DNA of 51,159 nucleotides, taken from positions 25,025,014 to 25,076,172 of the forward strand of contig NC_049979.1 in assembly GCF_000003815.2 (NCBI RefSeq), read 5' to 3'. Each line of letters opens with the position of its first letter. Within the stretch, counting starts at the first letter, position 1. This DNA is from Branchiostoma floridae. Lineage: Eukaryota; Chordata; Leptocardii; Amphioxiformes; Branchiostomatidae. The notes beneath the pieces are model-generated. The model was not told where the DNA came from, searched no databases, and saw nothing but the letters and a program-made list of their open reading frames with translations. Made by a program: the position numbers and the translations under genes. Of the stretch, positions 12,901 to 19,302 are shown piece by piece.

Positions 12901-13052
12901 GGCTGGAAGGGACCATTTGTGCTCGGAAGGGGAACTGTACTTCCGGGCCACCGTAGGTACGGGTTGGATCAAAAATTCTACGAGAGTCTGTTTTTCTCCC
13001 TACCTGAGGAAGTGTACCAGCTACCGGCGTGAGTGGCTCTGCGAACAGACAT
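817..13052 (-). CDS. MEMO1: MEMO1, eight exons, 3' end outside window
   Basis: Spliced gene for MEMO1 (mediator of ErbB2-driven cell motility 1), a cytosolic protein of the LigB/extradiol-dioxygenase-like fold that binds metal and takes part in receptor-tyrosine-kinase-linked motility and iron/copper handling (family knowledge). Exons in transcript order: 13052-13004, 9901-9820, 7468-7400, 5780-5668, 3966-3855, 3617-3475, 2728-2652, 921-817. All introns are GT-AG and every split codon joins in phase, giving 250 residues. Compared from memory with human MEMO1 (297 aa) there is a constant offset of four residues. Motifs seen: THAGSWYT (8-15), [10 protein letters not shown] (43-52), FILGPSHHV (71-79), [22 protein letters not shown] (183-190) and TICGRHPI. 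Metal-site residues H45, H77, D185, H188 and C240 match human H49, H81, D189, H192 and C244. The last exon must lie left of base 1. No frameshift or internal stop is seen, so the gene looks functional. Confidence 0.96.
922..2651. other. MEMO1 intron 7 with dispersed-repeat fragments
   Basis: No additional gene is seen. Bases about 1010-1160 (minus) and 1675-1775 (plus) carry related sequence in opposite orientation. Shared pieces include TTGCTCTG, GGCAGCTGTTTC and CCAACCCGG. This looks like two diverged copies of one dispersed repeat. Bases about 2205-2560 contain another diverged repeat with paired GACCACCTG boxes near its two ends. The open frames of 60-116 codons in this intron are not supported by anything recognisable. 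Confidence 0.5.
2652..2728 (-). CDS. MEMO1: MEMO1 coding exon 7
   Basis: 77 bases between acceptor GATTTCAG and donor GTAAGTTTA. It encodes [20 protein letters not shown] and ALDRM, with the split Gly190. It matches the human [20 protein letters not shown] region. The exon ends in phase 0. Confidence 0.96.
2729..3474. other. MEMO1 intron 6, nothing recognised
   Basis: AT-rich intron. No open frame, tandem repeat or inverted-repeat element is apparent by eye. Confidence 0.6.
3475..3617 (-). CDS. MEMO1: MEMO1 coding exon 6
   Basis: 143 bases between acceptor TTTTTCTGTACAG and donor GTAAGACTT. It encodes 47 whole codons, including [32 protein letters not shown] and DFCHW. D185 and H188 match the second half of the family's metal site (human D189 and H192). 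Confidence 0.97.
3855..3966 (-). CDS. MEMO1: MEMO1 coding exon 5
   Basis: 112 bases between acceptor TTTTTGTTGCAG and donor GTACATGTA. It encodes [20 protein letters not shown] followed by [16 protein letters not shown]. The family motif [14 protein letters not shown] is intact. The split codons Ile105 and Ser142 fit the neighbouring exons. Confidence 0.97.
4004..4348. mobile_element. 345-bp element with inverted ends and 7-bp duplication
   Basis: The ends are inverted: AGGGTTGTTGCCAGC on the left and GCTGGCTACAACCCT on the right. Inside, a second inverted pair is built on CCGTCCCC and GGACGG. The flanks are ATCACTA at 3997-4003 and again at 4349-4355, a probable target-site duplication of 7, perhaps 8, bases. 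No transposase is encoded. An 8-bp duplication would fit hAT-type elements, but the family is not settled. Confidence 0.7.
4552..4991 (+). mobile_element. Harbinger-like MITE, copy A (440 bp)
   Basis: The terminal inverted repeats begin GGCCACACCAATTTAATTTC and read inward through TTGGTTCAC. Both ends are flanked by TTA (4549-4551 and 4992-4994). The 3-bp TWA flank and the GGCC tip resemble non-autonomous PIF/Harbinger elements (inference from family knowledge). The open frames inside, up to 151 codons, show no transposase motifs. A second copy with the same interior lies inverted at 8224-8591. Confidence 0.75.
5264..5500 (+). repeat. Dispersed repeat, copy 1
   Basis: Starts GGGTGGGTACAGAAAATTCA, followed by several CAGGTCC boxes, then shared unique pieces such as GGTCCATTTCGC and CTACAAGGATAACTGCCT. 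The same order is found at 8771-8975. This copy ends near the 3' side of MEMO1 exon 4. Confidence 0.7.
5668..5780 (-). CDS. MEMO1: MEMO1 coding exon 4
   Basis: 113 bases between acceptor TTTACTCGTAG and donor GTAAGTTAC. It encodes [20 protein letters not shown] and [17 protein letters not shown]. It holds the GPSHH motif with H77 (human H81). The intron before it in the transcript (5781-7399) contains a reverse-transcriptase relic and a large minisatellite. Confidence 0.97.
5865..6236 (+). pseudogene. Non-LTR retrotransposon reverse-transcriptase relic (CR1/L2-like)
   Basis: Degraded coding sequence on the strand opposite to MEMO1, inside an intron. Conceptual pieces in order are [33 protein letters not shown] then stop, [40 protein letters not shown], and after a frame change [20 protein letters not shown]. 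This is the order seen at the C-terminal end of CR1/L2/Jockey-type reverse transcriptases (LKWNSHV, then IRPxLEYAxPVW, then IExVQRRALRxILG). The Trp expected after PV is a TGA. At least one internal stop and two frame changes make it non-functional. Confidence 0.85.
6335..6903 (+). repeat. 22/25-bp minisatellite, about 24 copies
   Basis: A tandem array built on ACAACTCACCCTGAGGAGT. Units are 22 bases, or 25 bases when an extra ACA triplet is present. A minority variant reads GAGAAGT in place of GAGGAGT. The mix of 22- and 25-base units and of the two variants shows a patchy order, as expected from unequal exchange. It lies in the intron between MEMO1 exons 4 and 3. Confidence 0.95.
6904..7399. 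other. Remainder of MEMO1 intron 3, nothing recognised
   Basis: AT-rich sequence between the minisatellite and exon 3, with no supported gene or repeat structure. Confidence 0.55.
7400..7468 (-). CDS. MEMO1: MEMO1 coding exon 3
   Basis: 69 bases between acceptor TTTTCAG and donor GTGAGTATA. It encodes [20 protein letters not shown] and RN, with split codons Pro44 and Ile67. It carries H45, the first metal-site histidine (human H49). Confidence 0.97.
7589..7971. mobile_element. Harbinger-like MITE, copy C (383 bp, distinct interior)
   Basis: The terminal inverted repeats begin GGCCACACCAAT and continue with TTGTTGCTTCTC on both sides. The flanks are TAA at 7586-7588 and 7972-7974. The tips match copies A and B, but the inner end reads TTGTTGCTTCTC in place of TTGGTTCAC, so this is a sister subfamily. 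No coding capacity is recognised. Confidence 0.75.
8224..8591 (-). mobile_element. Harbinger-like MITE, copy B (368 bp), inverted relative to copy A
   Basis: Same tips as copy A, flanked by TTA at 8221-8223 and 8592-8594. The interior matches copy A in reverse orientation, including AGCACCTGTTC and AAACTGACACTAC, but lacks a segment of roughly 75 bases. It splits an older repeat whose halves are seen as CCTGGCCAATGTGACCAC at about 8190 and GACCACCTGTCCACATAGAC at about 8630. Confidence 0.75.
8771..9130. mobile_element. Dispersed repeat, copy 2, with inverted ends
   Basis: The left end GGTGGGTACCAGTA is the inverse of the right end TACCGGTACCCACC. The interior carries CAGGTCC boxes and the segments shared with 5264-5500. 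No coding capacity is seen. It is probably a non-autonomous element. Confidence 0.6.
9431..9777. mobile_element. Long-TIR foldback element
   Basis: Left arm about 9431-9565 and right arm about 9645-9777 are inverted copies with only scattered mismatches. Shared pieces include ACCAGTAGGTACTTACATGG, CCTTCGTCAGAGCTTCTAAC and ATATGTAGCCGATGTAGGTGG. The tips are GGCTATAG and, inverted, GGATATAG. About 80 bases form the loop. Flanking TAT on both sides may be a 3-bp duplication. The open frames here lie inside the arms. Confidence 0.8.
9820..9901 (-). CDS. MEMO1: MEMO1 coding exon 2
   Basis: 82 bases between acceptor TTGCTGCAG and donor GTATGTATT. It encodes residues 18-43 ([20 protein letters not shown], then ARAIIA), with split codons for Val17 and Pro44. 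It matches the QLNAQLEGWL...PARAIIAP stretch of human MEMO1. A long inverted-repeat element ends about 43 bases downstream of the donor. Confidence 0.96.
9960..10083 (-). repeat. Dispersed repeat, left half, split by an insertion
   Basis: Contains CGACCTCATACCTCCATGAA followed by ATATTT. A related, inverted version is at about 14,870-14,920 (ATATTTCGTGGAGATATGAG). The sequence appears to resume at 10,669 after the foldback element. Confidence 0.5.
10093..10659. mobile_element. Foldback element with 9-bp target-site duplication
   Basis: Long, imperfect inverted arms. The left has TCTGCCTAAACACCAC, GTGTGACGCATTGGAGACAG and, further in, GTTTCAAGATTAAAGCAATT. The right has the inverse of each in the reverse order. 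The flanking 9-mer AACATACAC occurs at 10084-10092 and 10660-10668. A 9-bp duplication fits Mutator-like elements (family knowledge). No transposase is encoded. Confidence 0.8.
10669..10780 (-). repeat. Dispersed repeat, right half
   Basis: CATCATTAATCATTAAGCAG and TTATTATGCAAATCAG resemble pieces at 60-125 and, inverted, 14,620-14,770. It appears to be the continuation of the repeat interrupted at 10,083. Confidence 0.45.
10781..12697. other. MEMO1 intron 1, mostly unique sequence
   Basis: No gene is supported. A 100-codon open frame on the minus strand (11583-11885) has no recognisable domain and no good initiation or splice context. Two inverted repeats nearby are listed separately. Confidence 0.5.
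11458..11498. other. Short inverted repeat
   Basis: CCACGGTCA at 11465-11473 pairs perfectly with TGACCGTGG at 11486-11494. Outer CGAAC and TTCG extend the pairing with one bulge. The TTCGAA piece recalls a tRNA T-loop, but no cloverleaf can be drawn. Confidence 0.5.
12698..12732. other. Perfect 15-bp hairpin
   Basis: CCAAGGAGGTTGAAA at 12698-12712 and its exact inverse TTTCAACCTCCTTGG at 12718-12732, separated by GAGGG. The pairing may extend weakly through the TAGCGCC/TAGCGCC flanks. It lies in MEMO1 intron 1, about 270 bases downstream of the exon 1 donor. Function is unknown. Confidence 0.85.
13004..13052 (-). CDS. MEMO1: MEMO1 coding exon 1
   Basis: Sixteen codons plus one base, [16 protein letters not shown] then a split Val. 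The ATG at 13052-13050 is the first in-frame start after an in-frame TAG about 50 bases upstream, and it sits in the context CCAGGATGT. The donor is CAG|GTAGGG. The HAGSWY motif matches the N terminus of the family. Two overlapping open frames (144 codons on the same strand in another frame, 43 codons on the plus strand) are shadows of this exon. Confidence 0.93.
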
Positions 13053-13149
13053 CCTGGAGCTCCAAGCACCAATCTTGAACACAATGACTGCTAAATATTT
13101 CTAAAAACGAACGAATTACAATGTTTCTCTCTACCCTAGTTGGTGCTTT

Positions 13150-13240
13150 TTCTTTGCAGAAATCTCGGAGCGGAGGAGCATGCGCAGTGTCGCGGTGCCT
13201 TGTGGGATAACATTATAAAAAAAATGCAGTTCTGAATCAA
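13150..13240 (-). promoter_or_regulatory. Candidate MEMO1 promoter
   Basis: A CpG-containing stretch roughly 100-190 bases upstream of the MEMO1 ATG. It holds an NRF-1-like GCATGCGCAG core at 13178-13187 and a CCTTGTGGGATAAC segment at 13199-13212. Both resemble elements of housekeeping promoters in animals. An AT-rich run (ATTATAAAAAAAATG) follows. This is position plus motif resemblance only, and the transcription start is not visible. Confidence 0.45.
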
Positions 13241-13741
13241 ACCGCGTGGCGCTTCAGAATCCCAGAAGAACTTACTCTCCAAGCAGAGGTTAGGCTCCGG
13301 CTGTCTTTGTTAACGTTTTTGAATGGACTCTTCCAGATAACACCAGGCTCGCTACTTGGCTGTCGAATCCTCATCAAGATATTGATTCAGGTTGCTGATC
13401 ATTGGCTGCCTCTTTGATTGAAGTTATACACATGTCCAGGGCTGCAACAGTGCAACTGCAAGAGAAGACCAGAGAAGGCTGCAACCTTGAGGTCGTTGAC
13501 CCCTCCTTCTGGCCATTGGAAAATGACCCCCAAAATCCCCCAATAAATAATTTTGAATTGGTTCATGCCAAGAATTATACATGGATCATTTGAATAGATA
13601 CCTAGTGCACCCAAAACTTTACCAAAATTCAGGTCATTTGGTTGTAAAACCAGGGCACAGGAGCCAAAAGTGTCATTTTTGGGTCAAATTTGGTCCTGTC
13701 AGACCTCCACGCGGTTGATATTTTTGAGATCGTGCTGGGGT
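13241..13741. other. 5' flank of MEMO1, no gene seen
   Basis: No supported coding region. A donor-like GGAGAGTAAGT on the minus strand at about 13,275-13,287 could end an upstream untranslated exon, but no acceptor is convincing. The 63- and 71-codon open frames at about 13,400-13,610 overlap on opposite strands and are unrecognised. Confidence 0.45.
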
Positions 13742-13750
13742 CTTGTATGC

Positions 13751-13869
13751 TAGCCTGGGTACCATCCTATTTCTACCGGGGCTCCTTACACTCACTTCCC
13801 TAAAAAAATTATTTTTTAGGGGTAGCGAGTGTAAGGAGCCCCGGTAGAATACGGATGATACTCAGGCTA
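13751..13869. mobile_element. 119-bp palindromic MITE with 9-bp target-site duplication
   Basis: Almost the whole element is one inverted repeat. The left arm begins TAGCCTGGGTACCATCC and contains CTACCGGGGCTCCTTACACT. The right arm is its inverse with a few mismatches and ends GATACTCAGGCTA. The 9-mer CTTGTATGC flanks it at 13742-13750 and 13870-13878. No coding capacity is present. A 9-bp duplication suggests a Mutator-like origin. Confidence 0.9.
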
Positions 13870-13961
13870 CTTGTATGCAGGCTATTATGCTGGACAGATG
13901 TGTGAACATCATTGCGGAGCAGCTAAGGGACAAGACTCACCTACAACAATGCGCTTTTCTA

Positions 13962-14297
13962 NNNNNNNNNNNNNNNNNNNNNNNNNNNNNNNNNNNNNNN
14001 NNNNNNNNNNNNNNNNNNNNNNNNNNNNNNNNNNNNNNNNNNNNNNNNNNNNNNNNNNNNNNNNNNNNNNNNNNNNNNNNNNNNNNNNNNNNNNNNNNNN
14101 NNNNNNNNNNNNNNNNNNNNNNNNNNNNNNNNNNNNNNNNNNNNNNNNNNNNNNNNNNNNNNNNNNNNNNNNNNNNNNNNNNNNNNNNNNNNNNNNNNNN
14201 NNNNNNNNNNNNNNNNNNNNNNNNNNNNNNNNNNNNNNNNNNNNNNNNNNNNNNNNNNNNNNNNNNNNNNNNNNNNNNNNNNNNNNNNNNNNNNNNN
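13962..14297. other. Assembly gap (N run)
   Basis: 336 undetermined bases. Open frames reported across it are artefacts. Confidence 1.
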
Positions 14298-14945
14298 ATC
14301 AATAAACATGAGGATCACATCAAAATTACCAGAGACAACCGGAAAAGGGTTGATTTTAGCCCCCTGGTATGTTACCTTGGTACTGAAGCAGAACTTCGGG
14401 TTTTTGTATCTCTTGCCCGTGGATGCTATTTGTCTTGCTATTTTGGTGGCAGATAGCTTGTGATGTAAGGAAGAAAATGTGTAGGTTTGGGCCCCCTAGT
14501 AGCTTACTCTGGAACTGCAGGGGCTCTTTTGTCAAAATCTTCTCAGGAGAATAACTGAAGAAAGAAACGACGGATTTCCATAATACTTAGTATGCAGTCA
14601 TTTTAGACAGTTTGATTTGCATGATTGATGAGGAAAATCTATATTTGCATTTTTCCCATTATAGGACTCAAACACATGTAAAATATGTAGTTAATGGCAG
14701 GTGGAACATTAATAGATACCAATCATGCAAAGAATTTCCCAATTTGCATAAATAATGCAACAGTGCCACAATTCTTATACAAATGTAACTAATAAATGAT
14801 TGGACATTCTGACCAGTGTAAGTTAGTCAAAGTTCTATATGACAGAACCTAGATAATATAGATGTGGAAGTCATTTGCATAATCAGAATATTTCGTGGAG
14901 ATATGAGGTCTCCGTACGTGTTTTTCCAGCCGTTAAGCATATCTT
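14298..14945 (+). repeat. Probable dispersed retroelement fragment
   Basis: Two related segments follow each other at about 14,350-14,400 and 14,480-14,530 (GCCCCCTGGTATGTTACCTT and GCCCCCTAGTAGCTTACTCT, each followed by GGNACTGNAG). The sequence beyond is AT-rich and contains inverted relatives of the repeats at about 9,974 and 10,690. No open coding sequence is recognised. Confidence 0.4.
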
Positions 14946-14993
14946 TTTAATTTTTTGAACATCGGAGAAACAACAAATAAAATTGATGTGGCC
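14946..14993. mobile_element. Right end of a Harbinger-like MITE, copy D
   Basis: GAGAAACAACAAATAAAATT and then GATGTGGCC followed by TAA match the right end of copy C (GAGAAGCAACAAATTAAATT, then GGTGTGGCC, TAA). The left end was not found. The satellite array begins about 30 bases further on. Confidence 0.65.
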
Positions 14994-15023
14994 TAAGGTC
15001 TTCTAATGCCGGGAAGGGAGTCC

Positions 15024-15894
15024 GGAGCTAGCGGTTGTGCCTAAACAGGGCCCATATGCTCGAGAATATCTCGAGAAGGAAGGATCCGAAGATTTTGCGG
15101 TTTACACCTTTCTATTCCTTACTAAGGGACCTTTCCAAAGATACCAAGTGTGCCAGGCCGGAACTTAAAGCCTAAGCTACAATCGCGACATTAAGTCGTC
15201 TTTCTACCCGGTGCCCTGACAGGCGGGGTCTCAATAAAGGAGCTAGCGGTTGCGCCTAAACAGGGCGCATATGCTCGAGAATATCTCGAGAAGGAAGGAT
15301 CCGAGGATTTTGCGGTTCGCACCTTTCTATTCCTTGCTAAAGGACCTTTCCAAAGATACCAAGTGTGCCAGGCCGGGACTTAAAGCCTAAGCTACAATCG
15401 TGACATTAAGTCGTCTTCCTACCCGGTGCCCTGACAGACGGGGTCTCAATAAAGGAGCTAGCGGTTTTGCCTAAACAGGGCCCATATGCTCGAGAATATC
15501 TCGAGAAGGAAGTATCCGAAGATTTTGCGGTTTGCACCTTTCTATTTCTAGCTAATGGACCTTTCCAAGGATACCAAGTGTGCCAGGCCGGAACTTAAAG
15601 CCTAAGCTACAATCGCGACATTAAGTCGTCTTCCTACCCGGTGCCTTGACAGGCAGGGTCTCAATAAAGGAGATAGTGGTTGCGCCTAAACAGGGCCCAT
15701 ATGCTCGAGAATATCTCGAGAAGGAAGTATCCGAAGATTTTGAGGTTTGCACCTTTCTATTCCTTACTAAGGGACCTTTCCAAGGATACCAAGTGTACCA
15801 GGCCGGAACTTAAAGCCTAAGCTACAATCGCGACATTAAGTCGTCTTCCTACCCGGTGCCGTGACAGGCGGGGTCTCAGTAAAGGAGCTAGCGG
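15024..15894 (+). repeat. Left edge of the satellite array
   Basis: The first monomer is degenerate: GTCTTCTAATGCCGGGAAGG replaces the usual GTCTTCCTACCCGGTGCC region. Recognisable sequence starts at GGAGCTAGCGG (15024). The following monomers are regular 215-bp units, but several carry private changes such as GTGCCTAAACAGG and GACAGACGGGG. Confidence 0.8.
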
Positions 15895-17836
15895 TTGCGC
15901 CTAAACAGGGCCCATATGCTTGAGAATATCTCGAGAAGGAAGTATCCGAAGATTTTGCGGTTTGCACCTTTCTATTCCTTACTAAGGGACCTTTCCAAGG
16001 ATACCAAGTGTGCCAGGCCGGAACTTAAAGCCTTTAGTTCAAGCTACAATCCAGACATTAAGTCGTCACCCTACCCGGTGTCCTGACAGGCGTGGTCTCA
16101 ATAAAGGAGCTAGCGATTGCGCCTAAATAGGGCCCATATGCNNNNNNNNNNNNNNNNNNNNNNNNNNNNNNNNNNNNNNNNNNNNNNNNNNNNNNNNNNN
16201 NNNNNNNNNNNNNNNNNNNNNNNNNNNNNNNNNNNNNNNNNNNNNNNNNNNNNNNNNNNNNNNNNNNNNNNNNNNNNNNNNNNNNNNNNNNNNNNNNNNN
16301 NNNNNNNNNNNNNNNNNNNNNNNNNNNNNNNNNNNNNNNNNNNNNNNNNNNNNNNNNNNNNNNNNNNNNNNNNNNNNNNNNNNNNNNNNNNNNNNNNNNN
16401 NNNNNNNNNNNNNNNNNNNNNNAGGACCTTTCCAAGGATACCAAGTGTGCCAGGCCGGAACTTAAAGCCTAAGCTACAATCGCGACATTAAGTCGTCTTC
16501 CTACCCGGTGCCCTGACAGGCAGGGTCTCAATAAAGGAGCTAGCGGTTGCGCCTAAACAGGGCCCATATGCTCGAGAATATCTCGAGAAGAAAGTATCCG
16601 AAGATTTTGCGGTTTGCACCTTTCTATTCCTTACTAAGGGACCTTTCCAAAGATACCAAGTGTGCCAAGGCCGGAACTTAAAGCCAAAGCTACAATCGCG
16701 ACATTAAGTCGTCTTCCTACCCGGTGCCTTGACAGGCAGGGTCTCAATAAAGGAGCTAGCGGTTGCGCCTAAACAGGGCCCATATGCTCGAGAATATCTC
16801 GAGAAGGAAGTATCCGAAGATTTTGAGGTTTGCCCTTTCTATTCCTTACTAAAGGACCTTTCCAGGGATACCAAGTGTGCCAGGCCGGAACTTAAAGCCT
16901 AAGCTACAATCGCGACATTAAGTCATGACCCTACCCGGTGCCCTGACAGGCGGGGTCTCAGTAAAGGAGCTAGCGGTTGCGCCTAAACAGGGCCCATGTT
17001 CTCGAGAATATCTCAAGAAGGAAGTATCCGAAGATTTTGCGGTTTACACCTTTCTATTCCTTACTAAGGGAACTTTCCAGGGATACCAAGTGTGCCAGGC
17101 CGGAACTTAAAGCCTAAGCTACAATCGCGACATTAAGTCATGACCCTACCCGGTGCCGTGACAGGCGGGGTCTCAATAAAGGAACTAGCGGTTGCGCCTA
17201 AACAGGGCCCATATGCTCGAGAATATCTCGAGAAGGAAGTATCCGAAGATTTTGCGGTTTGCACCTTTCTATTCCTTACTAAGGGACCTTTCCAAGGATA
17301 CCAAGTGTACCAGGCCGGAACTTAAAGCCTAAGCTACAATCGCGACATTAAGTCGTCTTCCTACCCGGTGCCGTGACAGGCGGGGTCTCAGTAAAGGAGC
17401 TAGCGGTTGCGCCTAAACAGGGCCCATATGCTCGAGAATATCTCGAGAAGGAAGTATCCGAAGATTTTGCGGTTTGCACCTTTCTATTTCTAGCTAATGG
17501 ACCTTTCCAAGGATACCAAGTGTGCCAGGCCGGAACTTAAAGCCTAAGCTACAATCGCGACATTAAGTCGTCTTCCTACCCGGTGCCTTGACAGGCAGGG
17601 TCTCAATAAAGGAGATAGTGGTTGCGCCTAAACAGGGCCCATATGCTCGAGAATATCTCGAGAAGGAAGTATCCGAAGATTTTGAGGTTTGCACCTTTCT
17701 ATTCCTTACTAAGGGACCTTTCCAAGGATACCAAGTGTGCCAGGCCGGAACTTAAAGCCTAAGCTACAATCGCGACATTAAGTCGTCTTCCTACCCGGTG
17801 CCGTGACAGGCGGGGTCTCAGTAAAGGAGCTAGCGG
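15895..17836 (+). repeat. Type-A-delimited block, 9 monomers
   Basis: The distance between the type-A monomers starting at 15895 and 17837 (TTGCGCC to TTGCGCC) is 1,942 bases, exactly 8 x 215 + 222. The block includes the N run 16142-16422, whose stated length therefore agrees with a whole number of monomers. Confidence 0.7.
16142..16422. other. Assembly gap (N run)
   Basis: 281 undetermined bases inside the satellite. Confidence 1.
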
Positions 17837-19302
17837 TTGCGCCTAAACAGGGCCCATGTGCTCGAGAATATCTCGAGAAGGAAGTATCCGAAGATTTTGC
17901 GGTTTGCACCTTTCTATTCCTTACTAAGGGACCTTTCCAAGGATACCAAGTGTGCCAGGCCGGAACTTAAAGCCTTTAGTTCAAGCTACAATCGAGACAT
18001 TAAGTCGTAACCCTACCCGGTGCCCTGACAGGCGGGGTCTCAATAAAGGAGCTAGCGGTTGCGCCTAAATAGGGCCCATATGCTCGAGAATATCTCGAGA
18101 AGGAAGTTATCGAAGATTTTGCGGTTTGCACTTTTCTATTCCATACTAAGGGACCTTTCCAAAGATATCAAGTGTGCCAGGCCGGAACTTAAAGCCTAAG
18201 CTACAATCGCGACATTAAGTCGTCACCCTACCCGGTGCCCTGACAGGTGGGGTCTCAGTAAAGGAGCTAGCGGTTTTGCCTAAACAGGGCCCATATGCTC
18301 GAGAATATCTCTAAAAGGAAGTATCCGAAGATTTTGCGAGTTACACCTTTCTATTCATTACTAAGGGACCTTTCCAAGGATACCAAGTGTGCCAGGCCGG
18401 AACTTAAAGCCTAAGCTACAATCGCCACATTAAGTCGTCTTCCTACCCGGTGCCCTGACAAGCAGGGTCTCAATAAAGGAGCTAGCGGTTGCGCCTAAAC
18501 AGGGCCCATATGCTCGAGAATATCTCGAGAAGAAAGTATCCGAAGATTTTGCGGTTTGCACCTTTCTATTCCTTACTAAGGGACCTTTCCAAAGATACCA
18601 AGTGTGCCAAGGCCGGAACTTAAAGCCAAAGCTACAATCGCGACATTAAGTCGTCTTCCTACCCGGTGCCTTGACAGGCAGGGTCTCAATAAAGGAGATA
18701 GTGGTTGCGCCTAAACAGGGCCCATATGCTCGAGAATATCTCGAGAAGGAAGTATCCGAAGATTTTGAGGTTTGCACCTTTCTATTCCTTACTAAGGGAC
18801 CTTTCCAAAGATACCAAGTGTGCCAGGCCGGAACTTAAAGCCTAAGCTACAATCGCGACATTAAGTCGTCTTCCTACCCGGTGCCTTGACAGGCAGGGTC
18901 TCAATAAAGGAGCTAGCGGTTGCGCCTAAACAGGGCCCATATGCTCGAGAATATCTCGAGAAGAAAGTATCCGAAGATTTTGCGGTTTGCACCTTTCTAT
19001 TCCTTACTAAGGGACCTTTCCAAGGATACCAAGTGTGCCAGGCCGGAACTTAAAGCCTTAGTTCAAGCTACAATCTAGAGTTTAAGTCGTAACCCTAGCC
19101 GGTGCCCTGACAGGCTGAGTCTCAATAAAGGAGCTAGCGGTTGCGCCTAAACAGGGCCCATATGCTCGAGAATATCTCGAGAAGGAAGTATCCGAAGATT
19201 TTGCGGTTTGCACCTTTCTATTCCTTACTAAGGGACCTTTCCAATGATACAAGTGTGCCAGGCCGGAACTTAAAGCCTTAGCTACAATCGCGACATTAAG
19301 TC

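Noticed and set aside
12650-13084. A 144-codon minus-strand open frame.
   Set aside because: It covers MEMO1 exon 1 in a different frame and reads through intron and the 12,698 hairpin. No recognisable domain.
12892-13231. A plausible-looking two-exon plus-strand gene (43 codons, donor GTGAGTGG, acceptor TTTCTTTGCAG, in-frame continuation to a stop).
   Set aside because: Its first part is the exact antisense of MEMO1 exon 1, which has the conserved HAGSWY motif. The second part overlaps the promoter-like NRF-1 region. The product resembles nothing I recognise.
13871-14456. Open frames of 119-193 codons across the N run, and similar ones at other gaps.
   Set aside because: They are made mostly of undetermined bases.
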